In this document: piece by piece, positions 11,814 through 24,337 of the stretch
Numbering within the stretch: position 1 is the stretch's first letter
Layout of the letters: every line of letters starts with the position of its first letter
The notes under the pieces: generated by a model
Seen by the model: the letters and a program-made list of their open reading frames with translations, nothing else
What the model was told of the DNA's origin: nothing
Database searches by the model: none
NCBI GenBank assembly: GCA_963922205.1
Contig: CAWUHX010000021.1
Span: 558,001 to 622,000 of the forward strand
From: Romanomermis culicivorax
Lineage: Eukaryota > Nematoda > Enoplea > Mermithida > Mermithidae
DNA: 64,000 nucleotides
Direction: 5' to 3'
Position numbers and translations under genes: made by a program

Positions 11814-12662
11814 CAGGGTTTATTTTGCACACCGCAAACAAATTCCGGGCTGTGCAACCAAATTTTTTCTGCCAAGTTGCTCAGTGCAACTCGAGGCCTG
11901 ACTGCTCTTTTGATAAAGTTATTGGGTTTTCTGTCCGGAGATGCATTTTTATGCGTTCTAAAATGGAAAAAAAAGAAAATTTTCCGGCGCTTGGCGCCGG
12001 GTTTCAATTAATTTATAATTTTCTATATTATTCTAGTACGTGGTTAGAAAAGGTCGCTTAAGGTTCTAATTATCATCATATTATGGTTAAATGTTTGATC
12101 CTGTATTGTTTTTTGACGAAGTTGATGAAAACCAACATTTTTCTCGATAATTTTCCCAAAGTTGTTTGCGATCTTCACAAAAAATTTGAATTTTGACTTT
12201 CATATGATTAAAACATTTTGAGTGTAAGACAATGCTAGAAATTTTTGGCGGTTGAAGGCCGCTGGCCTAGTTTTTGGATTTGAGTTTGTCCCACTGAAAA
12301 TTCATTAAATTCACCGAGAAATCAAACCTTCTGTCTGGGAAATAAAAGGTGAAAAGATTCATTTTTCAGCGTTCCAGAATATTGAAATCCCGAAAAAATT
12401 TTCGGCGCTGCGCGCCCAACTAGTTATTCTAGTCTAGTTCAATTAACTTTTTCATTTGGTCTCCAAAACTCAAAAATTGGGTTTTAAATGCCTAAAACCG
12501 ACGCGGTTCGAATGAAATGTCAAGAAAACAGTTTGCGATGGTTTTTCCGATAAATTTAAGCAAATTTATTGATTTTAGAGTGAGCTACTAAAAATTTATC
12601 TGCGCAACCAAAATTTTTCCCCAAGTTGCACATTGCAACCTGGCCTGTGCAAAAAAAGCCTG
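11814..12662. mobile_element. hAT-type non-autonomous element, family M copy 1
   Basis: It starts CAGGGTTTATTTTGCAC and ends GTGCAAAAAAAGCCTG, an imperfect terminal inverted repeat. The related 33.7-kb repeat lacks the insert and shows a single 8-bp stretch (GTCTATTA, 33785-33792) at this point, matching the imperfect flanks here. The interior is non-coding, AT-rich and carries two GGCGC...GCGCC hairpin motifs. It is closely similar to 25926-26784. Confidence 0.65.
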
Positions 12663-12691
12663 GTTCCATATGTCGCCCAAAATTGAGATTT

Positions 12692-13279
12692 TGTCGTGCG
12701 TGAGAAAATAGAAGAGAGTAGATGACGGAACGCAGATGAGAAATTAGCTGTGTAGCTCGACGATTTATCACGCATTTTAGTAGAGACGTACGGAACGTGG
12801 AAGAGCGTGCGGAACGCTGTAGACGAAACACTCGGGGTGTTTAACGGAATCAACGCAACGATAGTCGAACGCAGGAGATTGACGGGCTCGTAGAGAGCGC
12901 TGTGTCAATTTATCCAGGGATCTTCGCTCAGGTCGCCAAAGGTTTTCGGATGCCGAAACTCGCGCCGCTATCTTAACCGCTTAGGAGTTTCACTCGCTCA
13001 CTCAAACTATTTTCCAAATAGTTTGACTCAACTTAGAACACACTTTTCGCACAATTTACTAATGTACAAAAGCGGCCACACACTTCTTCCAGACAAACAC
13101 CAAAAACACAACCGTTTGGCTACAGTACAACGCAAAACTAATGAAAAACACTTTCATAATTTCTTCACGTTGTAGCCACGCTTCTTCGGTGGTCTCGTCG
13201 CGATCTTTCCAATTCAAACTTGCCGATCTTTTTCGCAAACGACACGAGCTTTACAAATACGTCAAATCGCTCCACAACA
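12692..13279 (-). repeat. 3' LTR of element B
   Basis: 588 bp, nearly collinear with 24358-24943. Visible substitutions and small indels are scattered, roughly one per 15-25 bp, so the insertion is not very recent. Confidence 0.9.
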
Positions 13280-13296
13280 CTCCTCCCCCTTTCGAT
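13280..13296 (-). promoter_or_regulatory. Polypurine tract of element B
   Basis: The minus strand reads AAAGGGGGAGGAG immediately before the 3' LTR start TGTTGTGG, the expected plus-strand primer position. Confidence 0.8.
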
Positions 13297-13625
13297 CTAA
13301 ATCGCGTCAAGCGATTTCGACGTGTCGTGGTGAATTGGCGTATTGATCGAATGAGAGTGTTTAGCTCGTTTTAGGCAAGTTTATTTCGACGGTTTGTCAT
13401 TCTCGTTTCTCTAATCTGCGGCACATACTACACAAACAAAGAAAATTTAAACAATGTTATCACAAAAATGTTACGGCACAAAGTGATGAGCAAATGAAAA
13501 CTAGTATTTAGCACCGAGAAATTTAAAATTTTTAGAGATTTCAAAGAAAAGATTCTAGTGGAAAAAGAATAAACTAGTGATAAGAAAAGAGATGCGTTAG
13601 CATCGTGATACTTATCCATTTTGAC

Positions 13626-15905
13626 TCATTTCGGCGGAAATCCGCGACCTTTTGGCAAAACTTTGACCGGGGTTTTGCTCGCTTTCAGAATACCCGGCGG
13701 GGGCATCTGTATCGGATGGCTCGTAGTCGGCGCACGTGGTGCCAAAGCTCGTTGCGGGGTGCCCAATGATGTTCGAATTCCAACCATTGATGGTTGAGCC
13801 GTCGTGGCCGTTGTCATAGTGATGATCGGGGCCGGTGTCATTTGATACTTTTGCGGTACGATCGCTTTTGCCTTTGCCATCGCGTCTTTCTTTTTCTTTT
13901 CTTCGGCTCGCTTGTCCATTTCAATTTGATACTCGCGATGTATATCTCGGATGATAGCCTTTCTTTCTTCAGTCGCCGGATAATTCGGGGCTCGCGTGTC
14001 GGTGAGGCATTGCAAGATGTAGCGTAGAGCCATCGAATACGAATTATCGGTAGTTTTGTAGTCGTAGGCTTGTCTAGCGTGGAAGAGGAACAGCGTGAGC
14101 TGTGTTATCACGATTGCGTTTTCAGCGCCGTAATACTTGTAGTAATCGCACATCCAACTTAGAAGAACTGCAGTGAGTTCTTCTGTGCAATGCGGATCTC
14201 GTCGCAAATATCGCGCTTGAAAATAGTCAGGAAAGTCCTGCGCTATTTGTTGCGAAGCCGCGGTGGCTTGACGTAAAATTACGGGATCGAAATCCAAATG
14301 AGCACGATTGAAGTAATTAATGATAATTACTTCATCAGTCGTGCTCGGTTGGATTTGAGCCGTAATAGGCGCTGTAGGTACGCTAGGGTACCGTTGTTCC
14401 GGCGGTGTACGCTGTCTACCGTGTCGTCGATACGGAACTTTGTATTCTCGGACGGTTCGTTGCGATTTCTGTTGTTCGCTAGTCGTTTCCGCTTGCTGCG
14501 ACGTTGTTGGTTCGTCGATCATCGGTTCGGAGCCAGCCGTCGGAGGCTGTTGGCTCTCTAACTGTTCTTTTTGCAATTGATCGCGTTTCAAGGCGCTAGC
14601 CCATTCGATTCTTTTTTGTCGATCTTTTGATTCGCTAGGATGTTCTCGTCTATATTCGCGATCTCGGTGAAATTTTCTAGGACGCTCGTTCGACGCGTAT
14701 TCACCATGTCGATATTTTCGACTGTCATAATCATCGCTTTCCTTGCGAGCAGTAGACCGCGAGGGTCGTTCTCGTGACCGTGATTCGGTTTCTTTTCATT
14801 CTCTACTACGAGTATCTTCTCGTGATTCGCATCATTTTTTAGATGGAGGCACGTAATTAGGATCTTCTGGGTGAGTGTCCAGATAGTCCTGTATTGTGCG
14901 CAGCTGTTTATCGATAGCATTTCGTCTGAGAAACAGTGAAAACTGATACGCTCTGACGTTGCGAATGGGTACGCCGTGTTCGTCGCACAATCGGTCGTCT
15001 TTCACCTCCAAAACTGGAGTGGCGGTTTCGGTACTGATTGGAGTAGAGGTGTCTTCCTCGTTTTTCTTCGGTATTCGATATCGCGTAGGTACTATTTTCG
15101 GAGGTACCATTTTCGTTTCGTCTTCTTCTACGTCTTCCATTCGCGAAACATTGTACATCGATGAGGTTTTCAGCAACGAAGCTACCTCTTGTATGTTTCG
15201 TTTCTTTATCTCCTCCGATTCCAATTCGAATGTACTGCTCGACAAGTTTTTGGATAGCGGAGTTAACGAGGACGTTGTTTTAGTCGTCGTTATAGGTGCA
15301 GTAGTATCAGCTGTGGATACGTCTTCTTCTTCGCTTTCGAGTTGTATAACGTCGGATTCGGACGGTAGTTCCGTTTTTACCGTGAAGGATTCTTCGGCAG
15401 TTTGTTTGAGCAACGAATCGACGGCCATCGCCGTTTCTGCATCGAATTCGGTATCCGCGGTGGATTGTGTAGGAGCCTGTGTAGGCGTTTTCGTGGGACT
15501 TTCTCCCGACAATATGGCGGTCGGTATTACGGGCAAATTCGAACTCATTGTTAGAGTATGACTCGGTGGAAAGCAAATGAGTTGCTCGCATTTTCTCGAC
15601 GTTAAAATCGGCGAGTTGTATGAAAAGTAGTAGTAGGGGTTTTCCCTATACTTCTTTTTCGTTACAAGATCAGTTTCGTTGGAGACAGGAAAACTGTCGT
15701 TTTTGAATACGATTTGACGCATAAAATATCGATTCGCGTATATCGGTCGTTTACTGTCGCTGCGATTCTTTTCGTTGTAGGGCAAGCGACTGGTCCATTC
15801 CATTAGTTCGAATTCGAACGTGCCGTCTCGTTTCACCCAATTTTGCTCGCAAATAAGATCTATGTCGAATACTGTCACTTTTCGATAACAGTTTTGTGAT
15901 CTCAT
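13626..15905 (-). pseudogene. Element B accessory reading frame, acidic / RS-RD-rich / helical (760 codons, two in-frame TGA)
   Basis: One frame runs from ATG 15905 to the stop at 13626. It is broken only by TGA at 14834-14832 (codon 358) and 14798-14796 (codon 370). Codons 1-~117 overlap the end of the exonuclease frame and look like real protein. Codons ~118-330 are Ser/Thr/Glu-rich and acidic. Codons ~359-435 are rich in Arg-Ser, Arg-Asp and Arg-Glu pairs. A ~130-residue probably helical domain follows (Asp/Tyr/Leu-rich, near 14310-13920), then a Lys/Glu coiled stretch and a Pro/Thr-rich basic tail. I recognise no family. No signal peptide or transmembrane segment is visible, so it is not an env. 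Its upstream codons appear to continue the exonuclease protein across an A5 run at 15909-15905. Confidence 0.6.
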
Positions 15906-17421
15906 TTTTGAGGATGGCTCGCAATTCCATTTCGGAATGTGGGGAGCAGACGTGAGCGACTAGCGGCATAGTTCCACGAACAGCATTCATCCATTGATGA
16001 TGGTTCGGAACTGAGTAGAGCGGCGTTAGAGCCGGCTTTTCGGCGATCTGATGGTCGCATTTTATTTCGTAGATAGGCCACGTTTCTGGAGGACCGTAGG
16101 TAGTAAACGGATCGTTTACGACTAGTTCGAAATTTATTTGTTTCGCTTCGTCGCTCGTCACCATGTTTTGGTCTATTTCGGAAAGAAATAGCAACGACAT
16201 AGGTGCGCTGACTTCGTGATGGATACTAACTACGTCATTGGAGCGTAAAGCTCGCTCTATGACTCTCGCGCATACAGCGGCGTCGTCGTACGGTTCAGTT
16301 TTTCCGTCGTCGGTCAATGAAGACGTGTTGTTTTTGCTACCTTTTATCGTCTGTAGTTTCGTCGGATGCATTTTCAATCTGAGTGGTTTAGTGGAGTGCT
16401 CCACGTTTACGTGATTATACGTGCAGTATCGCATGTTCGGGACGTTATAGTCGTAGTATATGATTCGATTTAACGCCAAAATTTCGTCGCGCATGATCGC
16501 ATGCAGCATACTTTTCGAGAGCGTCGGATCTACGACGCCGAAAGCGCCCTTTTCGTCGCCTTTGCGATCGACGTTTGCGTTATCATACAAATTTTGCGTA
16601 GCGATGTGTATGTATTCGGGCGGCAAGAAATCGTGCGGGAAGATTTGTATACTGTCGTAGACGCTGTCTACGAAGCCGTAGCGCCCGTACGCTAAAAACA
16701 TTAGTATCGGATAGTACGCGTCTAGAATCAAATACGTCAACACTTGATCGTCGGGTTTGCCTGCTTGGGTGATGCGATCGTTCGCTTGCAGAAAATACAA
16801 CGTGTAGCGTTCTACGTCTAGCGCGAACGCGTCGGCAACAATTCCTTTCAATTTTTTGTTTTCGGGGCACAAGCCGATCAGTCGAGCTCTTTCCCACTTT
16901 TCGGGTGAGCGTTTGATATTTTCTAGTATAATCTGGACGTCGACCAGTATACTAGGCGCGAGCACGTTAGAGTGCGTTTTTCGAGCGTCGGATGAGTAAA
17001 ACTCTCGTCCGTGCATGTCTTTGAGACATTTCCAATCGTCGGCTTGATCGAATCCGATTACGATCGTTTTAGGGCCCGACACGAACTCGTAGAAGGCCGT
17101 CCAATCCTCGGGTGTCGCCGCTAAGGCGTCGAACATTATAGTGTATCCAGTGGGAAAACCCAGCTGGACGAACCGAGTGACGTGGGTCGCGTTCTGGTTC
17201 ACTATATTCATCTTAGTTTTCTTGTGTATGTAAAGTTGAGTAGTCGAGATCTTTTCGACGTCGAATCCGACTAGCACGTGGCCGCGGAAGTTCGGTTTTG
17301 CGTATGCCGATAGGGCGCCTTTCAACTCTCCGCTCTCAACGTATTGAGGGTCGCATAACACGTTGAGCGGTCTTGCATATACCGTCTCGAACCAACGTTC
17401 GAATTCCGTGATTCGGATCAT
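15751..17421 (-). CDS. DEDDy 3'-5' exonuclease (RNase D/WRN-like) encoded by element B
   Basis: 556 codons, positioned after integrase. Exonuclease motif I is GFDVE with D54 and E56. Motif II is G-F-D-x2-A-D-D-W-x2-L with D129 aligned to the family aspartate. Motif III is Y230-x3-D234, which makes it the DEDDy class that includes RNase D, WRN exonuclease and MUT-7-like proteins. These enzymes remove nucleotides from 3' ends using two metal ions. The order and spacing of all four acidic residues fit. Residues ~250-500 are of unknown function. The last ~50 codons (after 15905) are Arg-rich and look out of frame, whereas the overlapping frame from 15905 looks like genuine protein. This suggests the true protein shifts frame at an A5 run. 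Function in the element is unknown; processing of cDNA or RNA 3' ends, or counteracting host silencing, are only guesses. Confidence 0.72.
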   Translation of the reverse strand: MIRITEFERWFETVYARPLNVLCDPQYVESGELKGALSAYAKPNFRGHVLVGFDVEKISTTQLYIHKKTKMNIVNQNATHVTRFVQLGFPTGYTIMFDALAATPEDWTAFYEFVSGPKTIVIGFDQADDWKCLKDMHGREFYSSDARKTHSNVLAPSILVDVQIILENIKRSPEKWERARLIGLCPENKKLKGIVADAFALDVERYTLYFLQANDRITQAGKPDDQVLTYLILDAYYPILMFLAYGRYGFVDSVYDSIQIFPHDFLPPEYIHIATQNLYDNANVDRKGDEKGAFGVVDPTLSKSMLHAIMRDEILALNRIIYYDYNVPNMRYCTYNHVNVEHSTKPLRLKMHPTKLQTIKGSKNNTSSLTDDGKTEPYDDAAVCARVIERALRSNDVVSIHHEVSAPMSLLFLSEIDQNMVTSDEAKQINFELVVNDPFTTYGPPETWPIYEIKCDHQIAEKPALTPLYSVPNHHQWMNAVRGTMPLVAHVCSPHSEMELRAILKNEITKLLSKSDSIRHRSYLRAKLGETRRHVRIRTNGMDQSLALQRKESQRQ

Positions 17422-17438
17422 TCTTTTGATGTTGTACT

Positions 17439-17814
17439 CTAAAAAATTTCAAAAAATTTCGATTAATTTCTGTGAGATTTAGTTTCGCATGGAAACGTCA
17501 CTCCTTCGAATCGCGGCGTGCAAATCTTCTAGCGAAGTTACCGCGACTCCCTTTTTCTTATCGACGGATCGATACTTTACTCTTCCCAGGGGAAATGAAA
17601 CCCGGAGTTTCTTTTTAGAGACTTTAGTCTAATTGGCAGTGCAGAACTTACCATCAGCAAAGAAAAATCTGTTGTCTTGACGGTACTGCTTTTTCTGATA
17701 CGCCATGTATCGGTCTTGGTTGTTAAAAGATTTTCGAAATATCGGCGGCGGATTTATTAGCGACGTGGATATCGCCGATCCTTGCGACGTTGTCGCCTCC
17801 GATTCACTCGCCAT
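17439..17814 (-). CDS. Leader exon and 213-nt intron upstream of the element B exonuclease
   Basis: An ATG at 17814 opens a small frame rich in Ser, Gln, Arg and Tyr. At 17652|17651 there is a consensus donor (G|GTAAGT), and at 17440-17439 an acceptor TTTTTTAG. Removing 17651-17439 leaves phase 1. It joins 54 codons plus one split codon and five further codons exactly in frame to the exonuclease ATG at 17421. Unspliced, the frame hits TAG at 17631-17629 and then continues open for 49 Lys/Arg-rich codons to TAA 17481-17479. That could instead mean a separate ~111-residue basic protein with one stop. I favour splicing because the consensus sites and phase agree, but it needs RNA evidence. Confidence 0.5.
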
Positions 17815-18303
17815 CGCTTTTCTGTATCAACTTTGATTTTGAACAATTTCAAATTCGATGCGACCGTTCTCTATCGTTTCAATTTTGCGAAATGAAAATA
17901 TAAGCCAAACTATCTTGCTAAAAGATGAAGGTGTAAAGTGGAAAGTTGTTAAACCACGAATTTAAATTTTCATGCACATGGCGAAAAATGTAAAGTTCAG
18001 ATTGGGTGGGACCAGAGGAAGATTTTCCTACAGCGCGCGCGTTCTACTCATTCTCTCTTCTGCGCAACTACTTATGGAAGGTCAATTTATTCGAAATGGA
18101 CGTGAATAAATACAAAATCACATGATAATATCACACGCATTCCTTTCATTCATTCCACATAGAACCTGTATGAGCGCGTTTTGCGCGTTTTTAAATGTTC
18201 GAAAGTTTGTACTCATCGCTTTGCTCAAAATCATTAAATAGTTAGACTTTATTTAACAAAATTAAAAATTAGTGTTAGTTGAAATATATCAAAATTATTA
18301 GTT
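17815..18303 (-). other. Spacer between pol and accessory frames of element B
   Basis: AT-rich, with no open frame of note. It probably holds the untranslated end of gag-pol and the leader of a subgenomic RNA. Confidence 0.4.
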
Positions 18304-21300
18304 CTAATGTTTACAAATTTTTGGAGGACCGTTGTCTTCCATTTCTAAGATTGCCGATGCCGTGCGAGGCATGTATGGCTTTACGCGAGAAAGTGAGACT
18401 TTCTGAGATTGTCCGGGACAATCTAAACTATCGATTGTTACTACGTTTTTCGAAATTTCGGAGTTTCCGACCACCACGAAGGGTCCGATGTAGTCTTTGT
18501 CGATTTTAGTTGCTTTTTCATTATTAAGCAACAGTATGAGATCGTTTAGATCGTATTTTTGGTCTTTCGCTTTCTCATCGAAGTATCGTTTATGTGATTC
18601 GGACGCGTTTTTTAAGTTTTCGGAAACTTCATTATATAGCGTTAGCTGCGCTTGTGTGAAGATGTACTGGTACGCATCATAGTTTAGCGGTAACGTTAGA
18701 CTTTTCGCGCAGTCGAAATCTATAGCGATTCTGGGTTCGTACCCTCGCAAAAGTCGAAACGGAGAAAAGTGAGTAGCTGTGTGAGGAACAGCGTTATAGG
18801 CGAAAGTCGCGAAAGGTAGATATCGTTCCCAACTGTCGGGATCTTCAGCGGTGAATTTTTTGAGTTGCAAAATCAACGTTTGATTGAATCTTTCTACCAT
18901 TCCATTACATTGCGGATGATACGCAGTGGTATTGATTTTCTGAACTTTTAGGAGTTTCACGATGTCTTTCATCAAGTTTGAAGTGAATCCTGAACCCTGA
19001 TCTGATAATAGATGTTTCGGGCTGCCATGAACCAAAACTACATTGTTTACGAAACTTTCAACTATTGTGGTTGCTTTTTGATCCGGAATCAAATGAGCGC
19101 TTACCCATTTCGTGAAGTAGTCTTGAAATACGATGACGTATGATCTTTTCTCACCCAGAGGGGATATGTTTACTATGTCGGTCGCGACGATTTCAAATGG
19201 ATATTTTGGCTGTATCGGCATCAACGGAGCTGGTTTCGGCAATTGAGAAGTTGTTTGTTGACATGTTTTACACGTTTTGATCCACTTTATTATCGATTCT
19301 TCCATTTTCGGCCACCAGAAATGCTGACGAATCATGGCTGTAGTGCCTCTATGACCTTGATGGCTCAAAATCTTCGCGCCGTGAAATTGATACAAAACAC
19401 TTTCAATCAAAGTAGTCGGAACTACTATCGCGGAAGCTGTGTTAGCTTGTTTTGATGTTCGGTACACTATTTCATTTTCGGTGTGAAAAGCAGATGAAAT
19501 CGTAGAGATTTGGTTTTGTTCCAGAACTTTGACCAACTTCGCGATGTACGGATCTTTTCTTTGAGCTTCTCTGATTTCTTCCGGCGATTCTATAGTTACT
19601 AGCCCTTTCTCAGGCTGTTGGAAGTCTTCTTCGAACTTCGGCACTTTATTTCTTTCTTCTTTTTGTGTCATTGATCTTGTTATGGCCGCTGCGACAGTCT
19701 TTTTCCCTTCGCGAAACGTCGGTCTAAATATTTCGTTCGTAACTTCTTCACTAGTTTTTGGCTTTACTTTAGCGCGAGGTTCATTTCGAGATAGGAAATC
19801 AGCACAAGCATTTTCTTTGCCTTTTACATATTCAACACGATAGTCATAGTCTTGAAGCTTTATTGTGAAGTTCTGAAGTCGCGAGTTTCGATGTTTTTCT
19901 TCTTTGATCCATTGCAAAGGTTTATGATCAGTTCTGACTGTTACTTTTTGTCCATAGACATAGTGTCTGTACCACCAAAAAGCTTCTACAATTGCGAGAC
20001 ATTCGCGCTCAGTCGTACTGTATCGGGTTTCTACGTCAGACAGAACTCTACTATTATACGCGATGACCCATTGATCAGTTTCGTTTTCTTGATACAAAAT
20101 CGCACCGATAGCAGTTGTGCTAGCATCAGTTTGTATGATGAATTTCGATTTTTCGTCGTTATAAACAGGATATCGCAAAAAAGGAGTTGAGGTTAGAGAT
20201 GTTTTAATCTCGTTAAAAGCTATACGATGTTCTTCGCTTATCTCATATTTTGCGTTTTTTCGTAGTAGTTGATAGAGCGGTCGCGAAAGAGTGGCAAGAT
20301 TCGGTATGAATCATCTACACCATTGGACTAGGCCCAAAAAACTCTGAAGATCTTTTACCGTTTTTGGCATTTCATAGTTTACGATCGCGGAGACCTTTTC
20401 GGGATCAGGCGAGATTCCATTTTCGCTTAGCAAATGACCAAGAAATTTTACTTGTTTCGGTACGAAATCACATTTATCAGGTCTTAGCGTTAGATTCGCG
20501 TCACGGAGAGCATCGAAGATCAGTTGGATGTGTGCTAGATGGTCGTTATACATTTGTGAAAAAACTATGATATCGTCGGTATAAACCAAACAGATTTTCC
20601 AGATGTATGGATGTAGGATCCGTTCCATTAGTCTTTGAAATTCAGCGGGAGCGTTTTTCAAACCGAAAGGTAGAACTTTGAAACGAAACAGGCCTTCTTG
20701 ACTGACGAAAGTAGTTTTATCGCGTGAAGCGATGTCTAAAGGGATTTGCCAATACCCTGCTTTCAAGTCTAGAGTTGAGAAAAATCTTGCGTTGCCTAGA
20801 GCATCTAGATAGTCATCGATTCTCGGGATCGGAAACTTATCGCTAGGAGTTACTTCATTTATACCTCTATAGTCGACTACGGGTCACCAACTTCCATCTT
20901 TTTTCGTTACCAGAAACATAGGTGCTGCCCACGGTGATCGCGAAGGTTCGATGAGGCCTTTTTCCAGCATTTCTTGGATTTTCTGACGAACCATTGGTCT
21001 TTGTTCGATCGGGGCACGATAGTAGTGTTTCGCGACTGGTTTTGCATCACTGGTGTCTATAGAGACCGTTAACTCGTGAGTGAGAGTAGGCTGATCTCCA
21101 GGGAGACTGAAAACATCGCAATACTGCTTGAAGACTTCGATAGCGATTTTTCTATCTTCAACGTCGATATTCGACTTTTCGGTCATTTTCTCGAGAGCGT
21201 GTTGAAGTTTTTCTTCTTCAGACATGGTTGACTGGTCTTTAACCAACGTTGCTGGCTCATAGTCTTCTTCATGATCACTTAGCGACGCGACGGTCATTTT

Positions 21301-24282
21301 CGATTCTTCGAGTCTGAATTTAACCTCAGCGATGAGCTGGTTAGGTTCTAGATGGATACCATTCGCACTATTATTGACGAATAATAGTGGACATTTGCCT
21401 TCAGTTATGTTGATTATTGCAAGTTCGATCGGATATTCGCAATTTTCTTTTCCAAAGTTCACGGGTTGAACTATGACGCTTTTGAAGCTTTCGTTTGTGA
21501 AAGGAAAGATTTTTCCGTTAACCCACGTTTGACAATTTGGTTCTACATAGCATGACGAGATATTCAAAATCGGTAGCGATCTGTCGATTTTTATGATTTG
21601 CGTTTGACTCTGTCCCGTAGAAGTATTTGAAAATACTTCGTCATAGGGCGCTTTTTCGATCGGTTTCAAAACTAGATTTAGTTCTTGTTGAACGTCTCCG
21701 ATTCTGATGAAATTTTCGCGAAAGTTTATTACGGCTCGAACGCTCGGATGCACTAGGAAATCGGTTCCTAGGAGGCATTGCTCTCCTGTAGTAGGTAGAA
21801 TCCAGCATCGTACTAGATGCGTTCCGAAAGATGAGCTGATTTTGAAGATTATCGGACCTCTGGCATCGATGATAGCACCGTCGGCTACTTTTATCTGCGC
21901 GGATGTTTCCAAAGTATCATAGTCAATCCCCAAAGAGCGTTGAGCTAGACATGAGGAAATGACTGAACATTGAGCACCAGTATCGATTAACGCTTTCGTT
22001 TTGGTTTTTCCGATTTCGGCATCGATATGAAAAGCACGAGTAGGAGCGTATAAGCTCAGCAGTTTGATATCTTTTTGCGAACATTCTTCGATTCGACACA
22101 CGCTAGATCTCGCGATCCACGGTTCAGTAGGTTTTTCGATTGTGAAATCTGTGATTCCGGGAGCGACGAAGAAGTTTGTAGCTTTAGAAGCTTCTGTCGG
22201 TTCAAGCATATTAGCTGTACTAGTTGTCGGTTTCATCGGAGCGAAAGGTTTAGGTGAGTTGGACACCGTTTTGGTTTCTGATGGCAAAACTTGTTGCGAA
22301 GATTTCGGAGAAGTTAGCTGAGTCTGTATAGACTGTGAGTTATTCATCGGATAGTAGTAGTGCTTTTCGATTATCTTTTCTTGTCGGGATTCGGAATCGC
22401 AAAGAGAAATGTTTGCAACATCTCTCTGATAGTTTCGATTATTGCGATTGAAAAATCGGTTATTTCGATCAAAATTTTGATTCTGATTGAGCGTGTAGTT
22501 ACGCGTATTTTGTTGAAAACGAGGACGCCAATTATGGTTATTTTGCCATTGATGATTCGGTTGCTGTTGCCGAGGCTGAGAAGCCTGTGGTTTCAATTGA
22601 TAGCATTCGGAGCTGTCATGCTTACACTGACCATGATAGGTGCAATACTTTACCGGTCATTCACGTGACTGATTTCGTTGGAAGTTTCGATTCTGAGAGA
22701 AATCCGGTATAGGAATGTTTTCTCTATTCCAAAAGTTCGGACTTGTCCCGCGATCGAATCGCGATCTTCGATTTTCGAAATTGTTAGCGTTTTGCGAGTT
22801 TTCTCGGATTCCGAACTTTTCTAGGACTCGTTTTATGCTTTCTTCCAATTCTTTTGTTTTCGCTAGAGTCGAATTTTCTTGAAACCTCACGCTATTTCAC
22901 TGTCTAGAGTCATCTCTGTTTCGGGATAGAGAGTTATCTCTGAATCGAGGTTTCGAATCATCTCTGAAGCGCGATTGAGCTGGTTGCTCTTGGGACCGAT
23001 TTTCGAGTGTATTAACCAGTATAGGTTGTTCTACTCTAACAGTTGACTGTTTATTCGCTCTTTGGATTTTCTGAACTTTCGCGACAGCTATAGCTAAGTC
23101 GGTGATCGTTTCTAGAGTACTCGCGTCAATCGAGACTCTGTAAATTTCCAGCATTTTCCAAAGAAAAGTTGTGATAACTTTTCTATGGCGATACTGAGCG
23201 CTTCTGTCATAGTACAGTAGATGTACTTAGGTACTGATTCGGTTTAAGAAAGCTGACGGATCTTCGGTTTCAAAAGGAGCGATAGACTGGAGCTCGCATT
23301 GGAGCGTATCTTGGTCGCAATTCGGTGCATTCATACACATCAAAATCTGTTTCGCTTCATCGTAGGATCGGACATCTCTTATGGTGTTCAGGGCACCATC
23401 GCAAGTCAAGCGACGCAACGTGTGAAGTTTCACATACTCAGACGCATCAAGACCGAACTCATTTTCGAGTGCAATGAAGAATTTCAACACTTGTTGATTT
23501 CGGGTCGAATTATCTAGTTTTTGCGGCGCTATCTTTTTACAGATAGTCTTAATTCTCGTTTCGTCATCGGCGAAAGATCTGTGCACCTGAGTTGGTGGGA
23601 TAGACGGAAAATTTATTTGAGAGTTTAGCGCGTTTAGCGCGTTAGAGCGGTCAAACGTTTGAGTCGGGATGATCAGATCATCATCGTCATCGATTATACT
23701 ACGAAAACTAAGTTGACTTTTTCGATCGCTAGTGACGTTTTTCGGTTTAGTCGATTTCTGAGACTGAGCATAAGAGCTCGTAGGTCTCGCGATATTTTCG
23801 ATTTCAGGGATGTTCGGTTTCGATAGCTCTTCTTTCTGAGCTCTCATCGCTTCGATTTCGGTTTTAAACTCATCTAGAAGTTTTCGCTGTTGAGTCGCAA
23901 TAGTTAAGATTTCGTTTAACGCGTTAGTAGCGTCGCCATGAAAATTTATCATTTCGGCATCGCATTTTTGCATTACGTCGATATAGGCGTCATTATCGAA
24001 GATTTTTCGAGGATCGGTATCCTTCGGTTTCTGTTTTAGAAAGTTGAATTTTCGATTTTCGACGTTTTTCGGCGATAGAGATCGCGAGGTTTTTCGCGTT
24101 TTTAGCGGAGCGGACGTTTCCGGTAGATCGAAATTACGCTTATCTGCTTCGTAGAGAAGCGGTAGATTCGCATTTTCGCAGTCGAAATTTTCGATTTCGG
24201 GATTATCCGGATTCGCTAGTTTCTTATAGAAACCTTTTTCGTAACCGAGCGCAGTAGAGCGACGCGTGCGGTTTTCTTCCAT
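18304..24282 (-). pseudogene. Gag-Pol of element B, single frame with five stops
   Basis: ATG 24282 to the final stop at 18304 is one frame of 1993 codons with no frameshift. Internal stops are TAA (codon 352) and TGA (462, 542, 1133, 1324). Order: Gag with Asp/Glu-rich N-terminus; Gln/Asn/Arg-rich segment; CHHC knuckle 547-560; aspartic protease with D767-T-G and a LLGTDFL motif; RT with FGLKNAP and Y1234-T-D-D; RNase H starting at D1386; integrase HHCC near 1634-1674; and catalytic D1702, D1761, E1797 (D-58-D-35-E). The RT, RNase H and integrase are typical of Ty3/gypsy. The stop at 1133 falls in the conserved KKDGSW-x-VVDYR motif and the one at 1324 in the YR-x-FIP motif. Both positions usually hold Arg or Lys, consistent with CGA-to-TGA changes. 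Confidence 0.92.
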
Positions 24283-24337
24283 TTTTCGGATTTTCGATTT
24301 TTCGCAAATTTCGGCGTTTCCTCAACCATTAGACGAG

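Noticed and set aside
14959-15561. 200-codon Ser/Val-rich plus-strand frame
   Set aside because: It is the antisense shadow of the Ser/Thr/Glu-rich accessory frame of element B.
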